64,000 nt of DNA from Sporolactobacillus kofuensis. GTDB lineage: Bacteria > Bacillota > Bacilli > Bacillales > Sporolactobacillaceae. The notes below the pieces were generated by a model, which was given only the letters and a program-made list of their open reading frames with translations, was not told where the DNA came from and ran no database searches. Each line of letters opens with the position of its first letter. The stretch's first letter is position 1. A program made the position numbers and the translations under genes. The DNA is taken from the NCBI RefSeq assembly GCF_024125425.1, contig NZ_JAMXWN010000001.1, forward strand, positions 62,001-126,000. Direction: 5' to 3'. Positions 19,270 through 27,385 of the stretch are shown here, in pieces.

Positions 19270-21256
19270 ATTTCTTATGATTTTCTTCAGGTTTACCATA
19301 ATTAGAATCGGGTTGGATTTTCTGATCTGTATTGTAATTAATCTTTGAAATATCCGGTGGTACAAAGCCCTTTGGTTGGTAAAAGCGAAGTAAATCGCCC
19401 AAAATGACTTTATCTGAGTAATCGAGCTCTTTCTTTGCAAGACGCTCATAAGGCTTTCCGAGTGATGCAGAAGTCTTATTACCGGTGTTATTATCATAAA
19501 CGACACCACCGACAATTGAGTATTTATTCGTTATCACATCACCATTACGGAATGGAATAATTTGTCTATGCTGCTTCGAGAATAAATCTGTCCCGAATTG
19601 AATGTAATTCTTGGTGTTGATACCGAGTAAGCTCATTAAAGTTGGACGAACATCGACTTCACCGCCGTAAGTTGATACGGTTCCGCCGGCAACCTTTGGT
19701 ATATGAATGAACAACGGTACACGTTGGAGCTGTGCGTTCTCGAAAGGTGTAATTTGATCTTTTCCAAGTACTTTTGCCATCGCATCGTTATGATTTTCGG
19801 ATAATCCGTAATGATCACCGTACATAATAATAATCGTTTTATCAAAGAGGCCTGCTTTTTTCAGATCTGTAAAAAATTGTTCAATGGCTTGATCCATATA
19901 ATTGGCAGATTGAAAATAGTTATTGACAACACTGTCACCAAAATCACCCGGTTGGAAATTGGTATCTTCTTTATCCATTCCAAAAGGAAAATGGTTCGAT
20001 AATAGAATCAACTTGCTGTAAAAGGGTTGCTTTAAGTTGCTTAGATAAGGCATCGTTTCCTTCAGGAATGGCTTATCTTTCATGCCGTAATTCTTCGTGT
20101 TTTTGGCACTCATGTCATAGTACTTAGCATCGAAAAACCGTTCATAGCCAAGTGATTTATACATTTGATCTCGATTCCAGAAGGATTTTACATTGCCATG
20201 AAAAGCAGCTGTCTCATAACCGCGTTGGTTCATAATTGCTGGAGCAGCCTGATATGTGTTAAACCCTTTCATTTGAAAAACAGGACCCTGAGAAAGCGGA
20301 AATAATGAATTTTCCATCATAAATTCAGCATCAGACGTCTTACCCGATCCGGTCTGGTGAAAGAAATTTTTAAAATAAGTCGTATTATCTTTTCCTGTTG
20401 TCAATTTATTTAGAAACGGTGTCACTTCTGTTCCATCAGGCATTTTGTAATTAATAATGAAGCTTTGCAGAGACTCAAGTGAGATATAGATCACATTCAT
20501 CCCTTTGCCCTTTGCATAATAGTTTGAATTCGGCTTAGCAAAATTCGACTTTGTAAAATTTTGAATATCATTAATGTCGCTACTATCAGCCATTGCGCGC
20601 TGAGCATTCGAACGTGCATTTTGGATGGCATCATAGATTGCAAAGTTATATGCACCTAAATATTTGACAATATAGTTTCGGTCAAAGGTCCTGCTTAGTA
20701 ATTCCGGACGATCTGTCTCAGCTAAACTTAAATTAATAATGAAGACCATCACAGCAGAAACAAAGACAGTAAAAATAGTGCGAATGTTCCACCGCTCTGT
20801 TGTAGGCTTGACAACTTTGAAAACAATAAGAGCAGCAATAATGATCGTATCTGTAAAAAACAGAAGATCATAAGGTTTCATAAGTGAAAGTACGCTTCCA
20901 CCCAAATCGCCTGCATTTCCTGTTGACTGAGTCATTGTTGAGAACGTAATAAAATCATTGAAAAATCTGTAGTAAACAATATTTGCATACAACCAAAATG
21001 AAAGGATGAAACTGATTAATACCATTAATGATTGTTGTAATTTTCCTTTAAAGATGATCGCAATCCCAAGAAATAAAAGAGAAGAACTGAGTGGGTTCAT
21101 GAATAGAAGAAATTGTTGCATGTGATCATTTACACCAAGATTAAACTGAGTGAGATAGATCACGTATGTTTTCAGCCAGAACAAAATGACTGTGAGCAAA
21201 AATAACGCATATTTCTTGTTCACAAAGCGATGCCCCACAGTAAAAAGTTGTTTCAA
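19268..21256 (-). CDS. ltaS: Lipoteichoic acid synthase (LtaS family)
   Basis: Membrane sulfatase-fold enzyme that polymerises glycerol phosphate from phosphatidylglycerol into lipoteichoic acid on the outer face. The 662-residue protein has five membrane helices in the first 180 residues, then the extracellular domain with metal-binding E261 (ISLES), catalytic T307 in HQTGSGKTSD, and GDHYG near residue 480. Start is TTG 21256 with GGGAGG 9 bases upstream. A TATAAT box lies about 90 bases upstream on the minus strand. Together with tagDBF this shows both classes of teichoic acid. Confidence 0.93.
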   Translation of the reverse strand: MKQLFTVGHRFVNKKYALFLLTVILFWLKTYVIYLTQFNLGVNDHMQQFLLFMNPLSSSLLFLGIAIIFKGKLQQSLMVLISFILSFWLYANIVYYRFFNDFITFSTMTQSTGNAGDLGGSVLSLMKPYDLLFFTDTIIIAALIVFKVVKPTTERWNIRTIFTVFVSAVMVFIINLSLAETDRPELLSRTFDRNYIVKYLGAYNFAIYDAIQNARSNAQRAMADSSDINDIQNFTKSNFAKPNSNYYAKGKGMNVIYISLESLQSFIINYKMPDGTEVTPFLNKLTTGKDNTTYFKNFFHQTGSGKTSDAEFMMENSLFPLSQGPVFQMKGFNTYQAAPAIMNQRGYETAAFHGNVKSFWNRDQMYKSLGYERFFDAKYYDMSAKNTKNYGMKDKPFLKETMPYLSNLKQPFYSKLILLSNHFPFGMDKEDTNFQPGDFGDSVVNNYFQSANYMDQAIEQFFTDLKKAGLFDKTIIIMYGDHYGLSENHNDAMAKVLGKDQITPFENAQLQRVPLFIHIPKVAGGTVSTYGGEVDVRPTLMSLLGINTKNYIQFGTDLFSKQHRQIIPFRNGDVITNKYSIVGGVVYDNNTGNKTSASLGKPYERLAKKELDYSDKVILGDLLRFYQPKGFVPPDISKINYNTDQKIQPDSNYGKPEENHKK

Positions 21257-21555
21257 TTGTATTAACCTCCCGGAATCAAACGAAAATTGATCGTATAAGG
21301 TTTAGAAAAAATTCAGAAATAGATATCCTTAGAATAAGGCTAAATTATATCATAATCGATATGTTAGCGTCATGTAAAAAGTGTGTAAAAAAAAAGACAT
21401 CAAAACCTTCAATAATTCTAAATCTTTTCCCCTAAAAGTCAAGTTAAGGGCGCTGTACAGTAAGGCTCGTTTTTATTTTTATGGTGTTGATTTTTGTATT
21501 ATATAGGAAAGAAGTTGAATTATTGTTTCAATGGAGAAGAAAATTATTCATTAAA
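21257..21555. other. AT-rich intergenic region upstream of ltaS
   Basis: Holds the likely ltaS promoter (minus-strand TATAAT at about 21338-21343 with a weak -35). The rest is AT-rich with no gene I can support; a plus-strand open frame near 21481 overlaps a real minus-strand gene and has no family features. Confidence 0.4.
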
Positions 21556-21588
21556 TTGAAAAAAACAGCCAAAAAAGAGGCTGTTTTT
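21556..21588 (-). terminator. Terminator of the membrane protein gene at 21611-22114
   Basis: On the minus strand AAAACAGCC and GGCTGTTTT form a stem around TCTTTTTT, followed by further T. Confidence 0.8.
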
Positions 21589-21610
21589 CACGAGATTCTT
21601 CAGAAAGTTT

Positions 21611-22114
21611 TCACCGCATTTGAAGGCGTTTCAACTTCTGTTCATTTTTGCCGACATTCTTCATCAATGAGGGGTAGCGAAAGAGCAGCATACTGTATCT
21701 GCCAAGAAGAAATCCGGCAATGAAAATAAAATAGATTATAAAACTGGAAGCTCCTGTTAATAACGGGGTCATGAATAGATAATGGATGGAAATGAAATTA
21801 AGTGTGTATCGAATAGGTATTGAAAGAGACCAAACGAGCACAGACATCATCGATCCAGCCAAGTACCACGTACTGTCATGGTGGATAAGGGGTGTAAATC
21901 TTCCTTGTAACAGCCCAAGCCCAAACGAGAAACAGAGGGTGGTGATAAGGATGATCCAATCTATCAACGGAAGGGCTGGCATCATGGATAGAGTAAGACC
22001 TGTGAATAATAACAGCGCAAGTGGTTGTCGATAGAGTTTGCCGGTAACAGGTTTTTCTTTTAACTGATTGAAAAGAACAATCAAAAGCAAGAAAGAACCT
22101 AAGACAAGAAACAT
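21611..22114 (-). CDS. Small polytopic membrane protein, possibly CcdC/DUF1453-like
   Basis: A 167-residue hydrophobic protein with about five predicted membrane helices and a basic C-terminus (KNEQKLKRLQMR). The layout, including GLGLLQGRFTP between helices, is reminiscent of CcdC-like (DUF1453) proteins, but I do not recognise it firmly. ATG 22114 is chosen because AGAGGTGATC ends 3 to 5 bases upstream; the GTG at 22123 falls inside that ribosome site. It is a lone gene with its own terminator, divergent from the cell-wall hydrolase. Confidence 0.7.
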   Translation of the reverse strand: MFLVLGSFLLLIVLFNQLKEKPVTGKLYRQPLALLLFTGLTLSMMPALPLIDWIILITTLCFSFGLGLLQGRFTPLIHHDSTWYLAGSMMSVLVWSLSIPIRYTLNFISIHYLFMTPLLTGASSFIIYFIFIAGFLLGRYSMLLFRYPSLMKNVGKNEQKLKRLQMR

Positions 22115-22225
22115 TCGGATCACCTCTGTTGATGTGCTATATCTGTTATTTTATGACTGATCTGAATTGTCCTATTACAAGCTTTTTTAGGCGAAATTAA
22201 GCGATAATCTAAAATATTTATTTAA

Positions 22226-22242
22226 ATTACAAAATGATTACA
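22226..22242 (-). promoter_or_regulatory. WalR (YycF) binding box upstream of the cwlO-type gene
   Basis: ATTACA-N5-ATTACA, which on the minus strand reads TGTAAT-N5-TGTAAT and fits the WalR consensus TGTWAH-N5-TGTWAH exactly. A TATAAT box for the hydrolase gene is at 22341-22346, about 100 bases downstream, and the implied leader is about 95 bases. WalR is known to activate cwlO in Bacillus. Confidence 0.7.
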
Positions 22243-22448
22243 AAAGAAAACAGATAATTTTCATGGAAAGTCGAGCTAATATTACATTTATGTTTCAACA
22301 AGACATATAAGCTTAATATCTGCTATAAAAGGCGCGGTGCTATAATAAAAAAGTCGATAAAGAGAAGAACAACTTAACCTGTATAAAAGTGCAAGAGTGA
22401 ATTTACATAAAAAGAGAATGAATGTTTTGGGGAGGAACTCAGCCAATC

Positions 22449-23690
22449 ATGAAAATGAATAAGAAAAATGCTACTGTGACACTGGCACTCACGTTCGGAC
22501 TTACATACACTTCCATAGCACCTTCAGTTACATATGCATCACCATCATTAAGCAGTATTAATAAACAAACTGCTGCAAAGAAATCACTTCAAGCTCAATT
22601 GTCTCAGCGGCAACAAGCAATTCAAGATGAACTTACTTCGATGAATAAGAAACAATTGCAGTTAACCGGCGAAATTAGTGACGGGCAATCGAAAATTAAC
22701 AAGACGAACGATCAAATTGATGCATTAAAGGCAGAAGTAAAAGAAATTGAAGCAAGAATAGAAAAGCGTAAGGCCTTGCTCAATGACCGTTTGGTATCCA
22801 TCTATAAAAATGGTGGATCAGTTAATTATTTAGATGTTTTGCTTGGTTCTAAAAACTTTGGTGATTTTATAGACCGTACATTAGCGTTGACGACCATTAC
22901 GAATCAAGATCAGAAGATTATTACTGATCAGAAAAACGACCAAATGGCAGTAAATCAAAAGAAAACAAGTGTCGAAAGCAAGCAAGCAGCTAATGTTGCA
23001 CGGCTCGAAAAGTTAAAGAATACATTGAGTGAAGTTGTTGCTCTTCAAGAGAAGAAAAAAATTGCTGCTCAGGCTCTTGATAGTAAGCAAAGCAATATTT
23101 CCGATCAACTAAAAGCTTTGGTAAGTGCATCAAATGATCTCAAACGTGCGTCAATTAAGCAGGTTGCTTTCACTCCAGATAGCAGTACATCGGACAATGG
23201 GGGATCAAGTGACCAAGCATCAAGTAACCAATCTTCAAATGATAATGGATCAAGCTCTTCAAGTGATTCGAACCAATCTCCTGATGTGAACATGTCTGCT
23301 TCAATTTCATCCGGCGGTATCTCAGGTATCCTTAATTACGGTAATAAATTTATTGGCCGTTCAACCTATGTCTTTGGCGCATCCAGTCCGTCTACTGGAC
23401 AGTTTGACTGCTCTGGTTTTGTTCATGCCGCGTTTGCGGCAAACGGAATTGGTGTAGGAAGAAGCACTGGTGCTTTGGTTAGCCAAGGTAGTGCAGTAAG
23501 CTTTAGTTCTGCACGCCCTGGTGACCTTGTGTTCTTTGATACATACAAAACAAATGGACATGTTGGTATCTACCTTGGCGGTGGTCGTTTCATTGGTTCA
23601 CAAAGCAGTACAGGTGTTGCTGTGGTCAGCATGTCTAATCCGTATTGGAAATCACATTTCCGTGGCGTCGTTCGGCGAATCCTTAACTAA
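22449..23690 (+). CDS. cwlO: Secreted peptidoglycan DL-endopeptidase, CwlO/PcsB type with NlpC/P60 domain
   Basis: Exported cell-wall hydrolase that cuts peptide stems during growth. The 413-residue protein has a signal peptide ending near YASP (residue 32), a long coiled-coil domain (residues about 40-235), a Ser/Asn/Asp-rich linker, and a C-terminal NlpC/P60 domain with catalytic C321 (FDCSGF) and H371 (NGHVGIYLG). ATG 22449 follows GGGGAGGAAC; an earlier in-frame ATG at 22422 precedes that motif. The WalR box upstream and the domain order support CwlO-type function. In Bacillus such enzymes act with FtsEX. Confidence 0.88.
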   Translation: MKMNKKNATVTLALTFGLTYTSIAPSVTYASPSLSSINKQTAAKKSLQAQLSQRQQAIQDELTSMNKKQLQLTGEISDGQSKINKTNDQIDALKAEVKEIEARIEKRKALLNDRLVSIYKNGGSVNYLDVLLGSKNFGDFIDRTLALTTITNQDQKIITDQKNDQMAVNQKKTSVESKQAANVARLEKLKNTLSEVVALQEKKKIAAQALDSKQSNISDQLKALVSASNDLKRASIKQVAFTPDSSTSDNGGSSDQASSNQSSNDNGSSSSSDSNQSPDVNMSASISSGGISGILNYGNKFIGRSTYVFGASSPSTGQFDCSGFVHAAFAANGIGVGRSTGALVSQGSAVSFSSARPGDLVFFDTYKTNGHVGIYLGGGRFIGSQSSTGVAVVSMSNPYWKSHFRGVVRRILN

Positions 23691-23715
23691 TTGATTTGAC
23701 TAAATGATCATTTAA

Positions 23716-23742
23716 CACGAGCCTAATTGCTCGTGTTTTTTT
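23716..23742 (+). terminator. Terminator of the cwlO-type gene
   Basis: Stem CACGAGC with GCTCGTG, 6-base loop, then seven T. Confidence 0.88.
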
Positions 23743-23803
23743 GTACAGAAAATCAGGTAGAGCTTGAGATGACATTGAGCTAGTTAATGGTCGCTTTAAA
23801 TAC

Positions 23804-23830
23804 TGACAGTTGTCATCAACAATTGATGAC
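23804..23830. promoter_or_regulatory. Nested inverted repeats upstream of the deletion scar
   Basis: TGACA-GT-TGTCA at 23804-23815 runs into GTCATCAA-CAA-TTGATGAC at 23812-23830, a perfect 8-bp inverted repeat. It lies about 70 bases before the permease remnant. It may be the operator of the lost response regulator; that is inference. Confidence 0.5.
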
Positions 23831-23902
23831 TTCAGTGACTACCCACCCGAACACGCTCAATTTAGAATGAATTCAATAAGTTGAGTTGGGAGAGAGACAT
23901 TT

Positions 23903-24127
23903 ATGAATCTAATACCCCTAATCAAACATTTTATGCGCGTTAAAATGTATTATAAGGTTAACTTTCTTTTTACCCTAGGTGTTCCGATTGCTTCTATACT
24001 CTACTCTATGCGAGGACAATGGTTTCACCATCTGAATACGGTTGAAACAAAGGAGTCAATTTTTTATTGGATTGGCTATATGGTCGTTCTGTATGCTCTA
24101 ACAAGTACATCTTCGCCAAATAAATAA
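23903..24127 (+). pseudogene. ABC-2 type permease remnant (N-terminus only)
   Basis: The first roughly 60 residues look like the start of an ABC-2 type permease: a short amphipathic lead, then helix NFLFTLGVPIASILYSM, then YWIGYMVVLYAL. The frame ends after 74 residues, where a whole permease would have over 200. GGGAGAGAG precedes the ATG, so it may still be translated. The frame stops where sequence belonging to a response regulator begins, which suggests a deletion joined the two. Confidence 0.6.
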
Positions 24128-24374
24128 GGGGGAACGCTACATCAGTCCAGATCTTGCGGTATCATTCTTTTTTAGTGAGGAAAATCCGCCCACTGCAAGT
24201 GAGCAAGAAGTTCTAAGGCAGACACTTTCCGGATTAAGAACCCAGACAATTGCCGAAATGCTCCATCTTTCTCGTGGAACTGTGCGCAATTACCTATCAA
24301 CATCAATTCAAAAGATGGAAGTGAGCACGAGGCAAGAAGCAGCATTGCTTGCGAAAGAAAGAGGCTGGCTATGA
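24102..24374 (+). pseudogene. LuxR-type response regulator remnant (C-terminal HTH only), no start codon
   Basis: In the third forward frame the sequence reads GERYISPDLA, then ASEQEVLRQTLSGL, IAEMLHLSRGTVRNYLS and a final KERGWL before TGA at 24372. This is the linker and LuxR-type helix-turn-helix of DesR/YvfU-like response regulators. The receiver domain is missing and the frame is closed upstream at 24099, so there is no usable start. Together with the permease remnant it marks loss of a permease end, a histidine kinase and a receiver domain. Confidence 0.75.
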
Positions 24375-24824
24375 TCAGGCAAGATTAAGTGGGAAAGACC
24401 AATTCGTTTTCTTCTGCGTACTTTGCAGGTAAACAGATACTTATACTTATGGTGAAATAGTATGAAATGACCAGAAAAAGGAATTACGTATTGATTTTAA
24501 AATACAAGATCCCCATACCCTACACACGGATTCAGTACCGTTATGACAACACTCCTCAATTTCATTAAGTCACCAACACAGGAATCAATATTTTTTTAGA
24601 AATAGCTTCAAACAGATGAGAAATTGCTTGCAATGGAGGATAAATCTCTCCAATGTAGAACATGGACACGCTACCAAATAATTCCTCCTTGTGAGCCCCC
24701 TTCTTGTATACCATATACCCAATGCATCAAGAACAATGGAATGTTTTTGTCGAAAAATGTGCGAATGCTCAACCAATTAGGGAAACGGTCGCATAAGATA
24801 TGGAAAAATAGAGGGGGATGGAGT
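24375..24824. other. Intergenic region without recognisable genes
   Basis: About 450 bases between the deletion scar and a 19-codon peptide gene. Short open frames on both strands lack ribosome sites and family features. I see no convincing hairpin terminator or repeat. Confidence 0.4.
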
Positions 24825-24884
24825 ATGTTTATTCTCATTGTTGTAATGTTTATTCTCCTTGTCATTGTTGGTCTTTTCTACTAG
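24825..24884 (+). CDS. 19-residue hydrophobic YjcZ-like peptide
   Basis: A single hydrophobic helix, MFILIVVMFILLVIVGLFY, preceded by GAGGGGGAT at 24811-24819. It equals the C-terminal helix of YjcZ family peptides without the Gly/Tyr-rich head (compare the gene at 6091). Tiny membrane peptides of this type occur in spore-formers and are often sporulation genes. A terminator-like hairpin follows. The open frame continues upstream to 24624, but the ribosome site points to this short start. Confidence 0.65.
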   Translation: MFILIVVMFILLVIVGLFY

Positions 24885-24912
24885 CAAACGGTAACGATAA
24901 AAAAGGTTTATG

Positions 24913-24949
24913 AACCGGCGTTCAAATGAGATGAAATCCGGTTTTTTTG
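24913..24949 (+). terminator. Terminator after the 19-residue peptide gene
   Basis: AACCGG and CCGGTT arms about 19 bases apart, followed by seven T. Confidence 0.6.
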
Positions 24950-25146
24950 TCATGGAGATGAAGAATCACTTTTATAGGGACAGGCAGTTGTAGAGTTCAT
25001 GATTTGCAAAGAATAAAATGTCAACGAATTTTTTATGTAATGCTTCTTGAAAACTAGTGTTTAGTCGACAAAAAAACCCCATTCAGAATTTGACGGAAAT
25101 GTGTGACAATATAGGTATCTTAATTACACGAAAGGAAGTGCCTTCT

Positions 25147-25416
25147 TTGATACCAAACGTCGTCTCGTTCAAATTTAACCCGACCGAATTGAAACTGAAT
25201 AAATTTGTTGACTTTTATGGATATTGTTCTCAGTGGAATCAGAATATTTATGTATATGGTAAAAATGAGGCTCAAAAGGTTCATCGTCTGTCTGAGCTTC
25301 TATCCTTTATCTTGTTTTCTCATGACGATGAATGTCTTATCGTTATTGAAGGTAGTGGAATAAGTGAAACGAAGGAATATATCTCAAAACATATGAATGG
25401 TGTACAGACTGCGTAA
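25147..25416 (+). CDS. HPr-like domain protein
   Basis: An 89-residue protein whose second half fits the HPr-like fold: FVDFYGYCSQWNQNIYVY (helix and strand), LSELLSFILFSHDDECLIVIEG (helix then strand) and ETKEYISKHM (C-terminal helix). The phosphorylated histidine of true HPr (in a GIHARP context) is absent, so it is probably a regulatory or degenerate family member. I choose TTG 25147 because AAAGGAAGTG lies 7 bases upstream; the frame is open back to 25057 without a ribosome site. The role is unknown. Confidence 0.6.
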   Translation: MIPNVVSFKFNPTELKLNKFVDFYGYCSQWNQNIYVYGKNEAQKVHRLSELLSFILFSHDDECLIVIEGSGISETKEYISKHMNGVQTA

Positions 25417-25528
25417 TTTTACTTTCGAAAGCGATGAAATATCTGAAAATAGATCAAACAAGTGAATTATCTTTTCAATATGGTATAGTAGGAGTATTGT
25501 AAATTCATATTGAAAGGGTAGGAGTTAC

Positions 25529-26659
25529 ATGACAACACTTGAACAGATAAGGACAGCACCGATCAGTCCTGAAAATGATCCATGGGAAGCTTATTTTGAT
25601 ATGGAGCACTATGGACATTTAAAGCTGACGAATGTGGAATTTACCACGACAACGCTCTGCAACATGAGATGTGAGCATTGTGCGGTAGGCTATACCTTGC
25701 AGAAACGTGACCCGGATGCCCTTCCATTAGACTTAATTTTCCAACGTCTTGATGAAGCAAAAGATCTTCATGCCCTAAGTATTACTGGCGGAGAACCGAT
25801 GCTCTCTCTCAAGTCGGTAAAAGAATATGTGGTGCCCATCTTAAAGTATGCGCACGAGCGTGGCTTGAGAACTCAGATTAATTCAAATTTGACACTTGAT
25901 CTAGCTCGATACGAATTGATTATTCCGTATCTTGATGTGCTTCATATTTCCTTTAATTATGGGAGCTTTGAGGATTATTCAACTATTGGCTTTGCGGTCA
26001 TGGATAAGAAGCCGAAAATCGAAGCGCAAAGAATGTTTTTTGATCGTATGATTGAAAATGCAAGGGAATTAACCGCTCGAGGTGTGATCGTTTCAGCAGA
26101 AACAATGATCAACAAACGGACATTGCCTCATCTCGAACGGATTCATGAGCAAGTAGTAGAAATGGGCTGCCAACGTCATGAAGTGCATCCAATGTATCCA
26201 AGTGATTTCGCCAGCAGTCTACAGGTTGCCTCTCTTGATGAGATCCGTTCAGGGATCAATCGTTTGCTCGATTGCCGCGATCAGAATGTTTGGATGTTAT
26301 TTGGAACATTACCATTCTATCCTTGTAATAAAAATGAAGAAGATCTGGCATTGCTTGAACGTTTGTACCATGAGAAAAATGTAACTGTGCGGAATGATCC
26401 AGATGGCCGCTCTCGACTAAATGTTAATATTTTTGATGGAAATATCATTGTCACTGACTTTGGCGATGCCCCAGCATTGGGCAATATCAAAACGACAAAT
26501 CTTGAAGATGCCTATCAACATTGGTTGACAACACCTCTTGCAAAATCACTGAATTGTCACTGCCCTGCAGTTAAGTGTCTTGGTCCTAATGTATTGGTTA
26601 AGAATACGTACTATAAAGATGTTGATTTTATGAAACGGAAAGCATTGATTACGCGTTAA
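25529..26659 (+). CDS. yfkAB: Radical SAM protein YfkAB
   Basis: A 376-residue radical SAM enzyme. The 4Fe-4S/SAM motif CNMRCEHC (C-x3-C-x2-C) begins near residue 44, followed by SITGGEP. Near the C-terminus LNCHCPAVKC gives the C-x-C-x4-C motif that defines YfkAB. Substrate and product are unknown. GAAAGGGTAGGAG precedes the ATG. In B. subtilis 168 the gene was first annotated as two parts, yfkA and yfkB; here it is one intact frame. It is a single-gene unit with a strong terminator. Confidence 0.92.
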   Translation: MTTLEQIRTAPISPENDPWEAYFDMEHYGHLKLTNVEFTTTTLCNMRCEHCAVGYTLQKRDPDALPLDLIFQRLDEAKDLHALSITGGEPMLSLKSVKEYVVPILKYAHERGLRTQINSNLTLDLARYELIIPYLDVLHISFNYGSFEDYSTIGFAVMDKKPKIEAQRMFFDRMIENARELTARGVIVSAETMINKRTLPHLERIHEQVVEMGCQRHEVHPMYPSDFASSLQVASLDEIRSGINRLLDCRDQNVWMLFGTLPFYPCNKNEEDLALLERLYHEKNVTVRNDPDGRSRLNVNIFDGNIIVTDFGDAPALGNIKTTNLEDAYQHWLTTPLAKSLNCHCPAVKCLGPNVLVKNTYYKDVDFMKRKALITR

Positions 26660-26674
26660 GTCATAAGCTAAGAA

Positions 26675-26710
26675 AAAAGGTCCTTTGCTCTCATCAGCAA
26701 AGGACCTTTT
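26675..26710. terminator. Bidirectional terminator between yfkAB and the tetR-type gene
   Basis: A perfect stem of about 14 bp (AAAGGTCCTTTGCT with AGCAAAGGACCTTT) flanked by A-run and T-run, so it can serve both convergent genes. Confidence 0.9.
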
Positions 26711-26713
26711 ACA

Positions 26714-27331
26714 TTATTCAACATTCATTTTATCAATACCTAATGCAGTTTTAAGATATAATTTTAATGAATCAATTTGATTGGACGTATCAATAAGCTG
26801 ATGATTTAGGAGTGAAGCTTCCAATGCGATTCCGTCAGTCACGTTAATAAAAAAACGCGTGATCACTTCCAGAGGCTGGCAGGGAAAAAATTCACCACGG
26901 CGAACGCCTTCCTTGAAAAGCTGAAGAAAAACAGACTGACCGTTGAGATAACGCTTCGCTAAATATGCTTTTCTTTCCTCATTATGCCAACCGGAAACAA
27001 AGTATTCATAAACGGCAATTGAAAAAGGCGTATTTGCTTCCTTGGATACACTATTGAGGTATTCAACAAGCGAATCCCATATTATTCCATTTTTTTGAAT
27101 AAGTGATTGGACATAGTCGCTAAATTCTTTGGTATTTTGTTCAAGAAGCGCGCGCATCATTGCTTCCGTGCTCCCAAAATATTGATAGACGCCGCCACGG
27201 CTCATTCCGGAAATCTTAACGATGTCTTGCATGGTCGCGGGTTCAAATCCCTTTGTTGAAAAGACATCTTGAGCAGCAGCTAGAATTTGTTTTCGCCGTT
27301 CAGCAACGTGCGCCTCGGTTACCTTTGGCAT
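26714..27331 (-). CDS. TetR family transcriptional regulator
   Basis: A 205-residue regulator with an N-terminal TetR helix-turn-helix (ILAAAQDVFSTKGFEPATMQDIVKISGMSRGGVYQYF) and a divergent C-terminal ligand domain. ATG 27331 follows GAGGTGG; the earlier ATG at 27364 has no ribosome site. It follows the MFS gene after 54 bases in the same operon, so it very likely represses that pump, acting at the double palindrome upstream of it. The inducing drug or metabolite is unknown. Confidence 0.9.
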   Translation of the reverse strand: MPKVTEAHVAERRKQILAAAQDVFSTKGFEPATMQDIVKISGMSRGGVYQYFGSTEAMMRALLEQNTKEFSDYVQSLIQKNGIIWDSLVEYLNSVSKEANTPFSIAVYEYFVSGWHNEERKAYLAKRYLNGQSVFLQLFKEGVRRGEFFPCQPLEVITRFFINVTDGIALEASLLNHQLIDTSNQIDSLKLYLKTALGIDKMNVE

Positions 27332-27385
27332 GCTTATCCACCTCGTTTGTCCATAGTATAGCATAGACGAGTGAATTCATATCGC

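Noticed and set aside
21481-21723. Plus-strand open frame of 80 codons
   Set aside because: Overlaps the terminator and the end of a minus-strand membrane gene; no ribosome site or recognisable domain.
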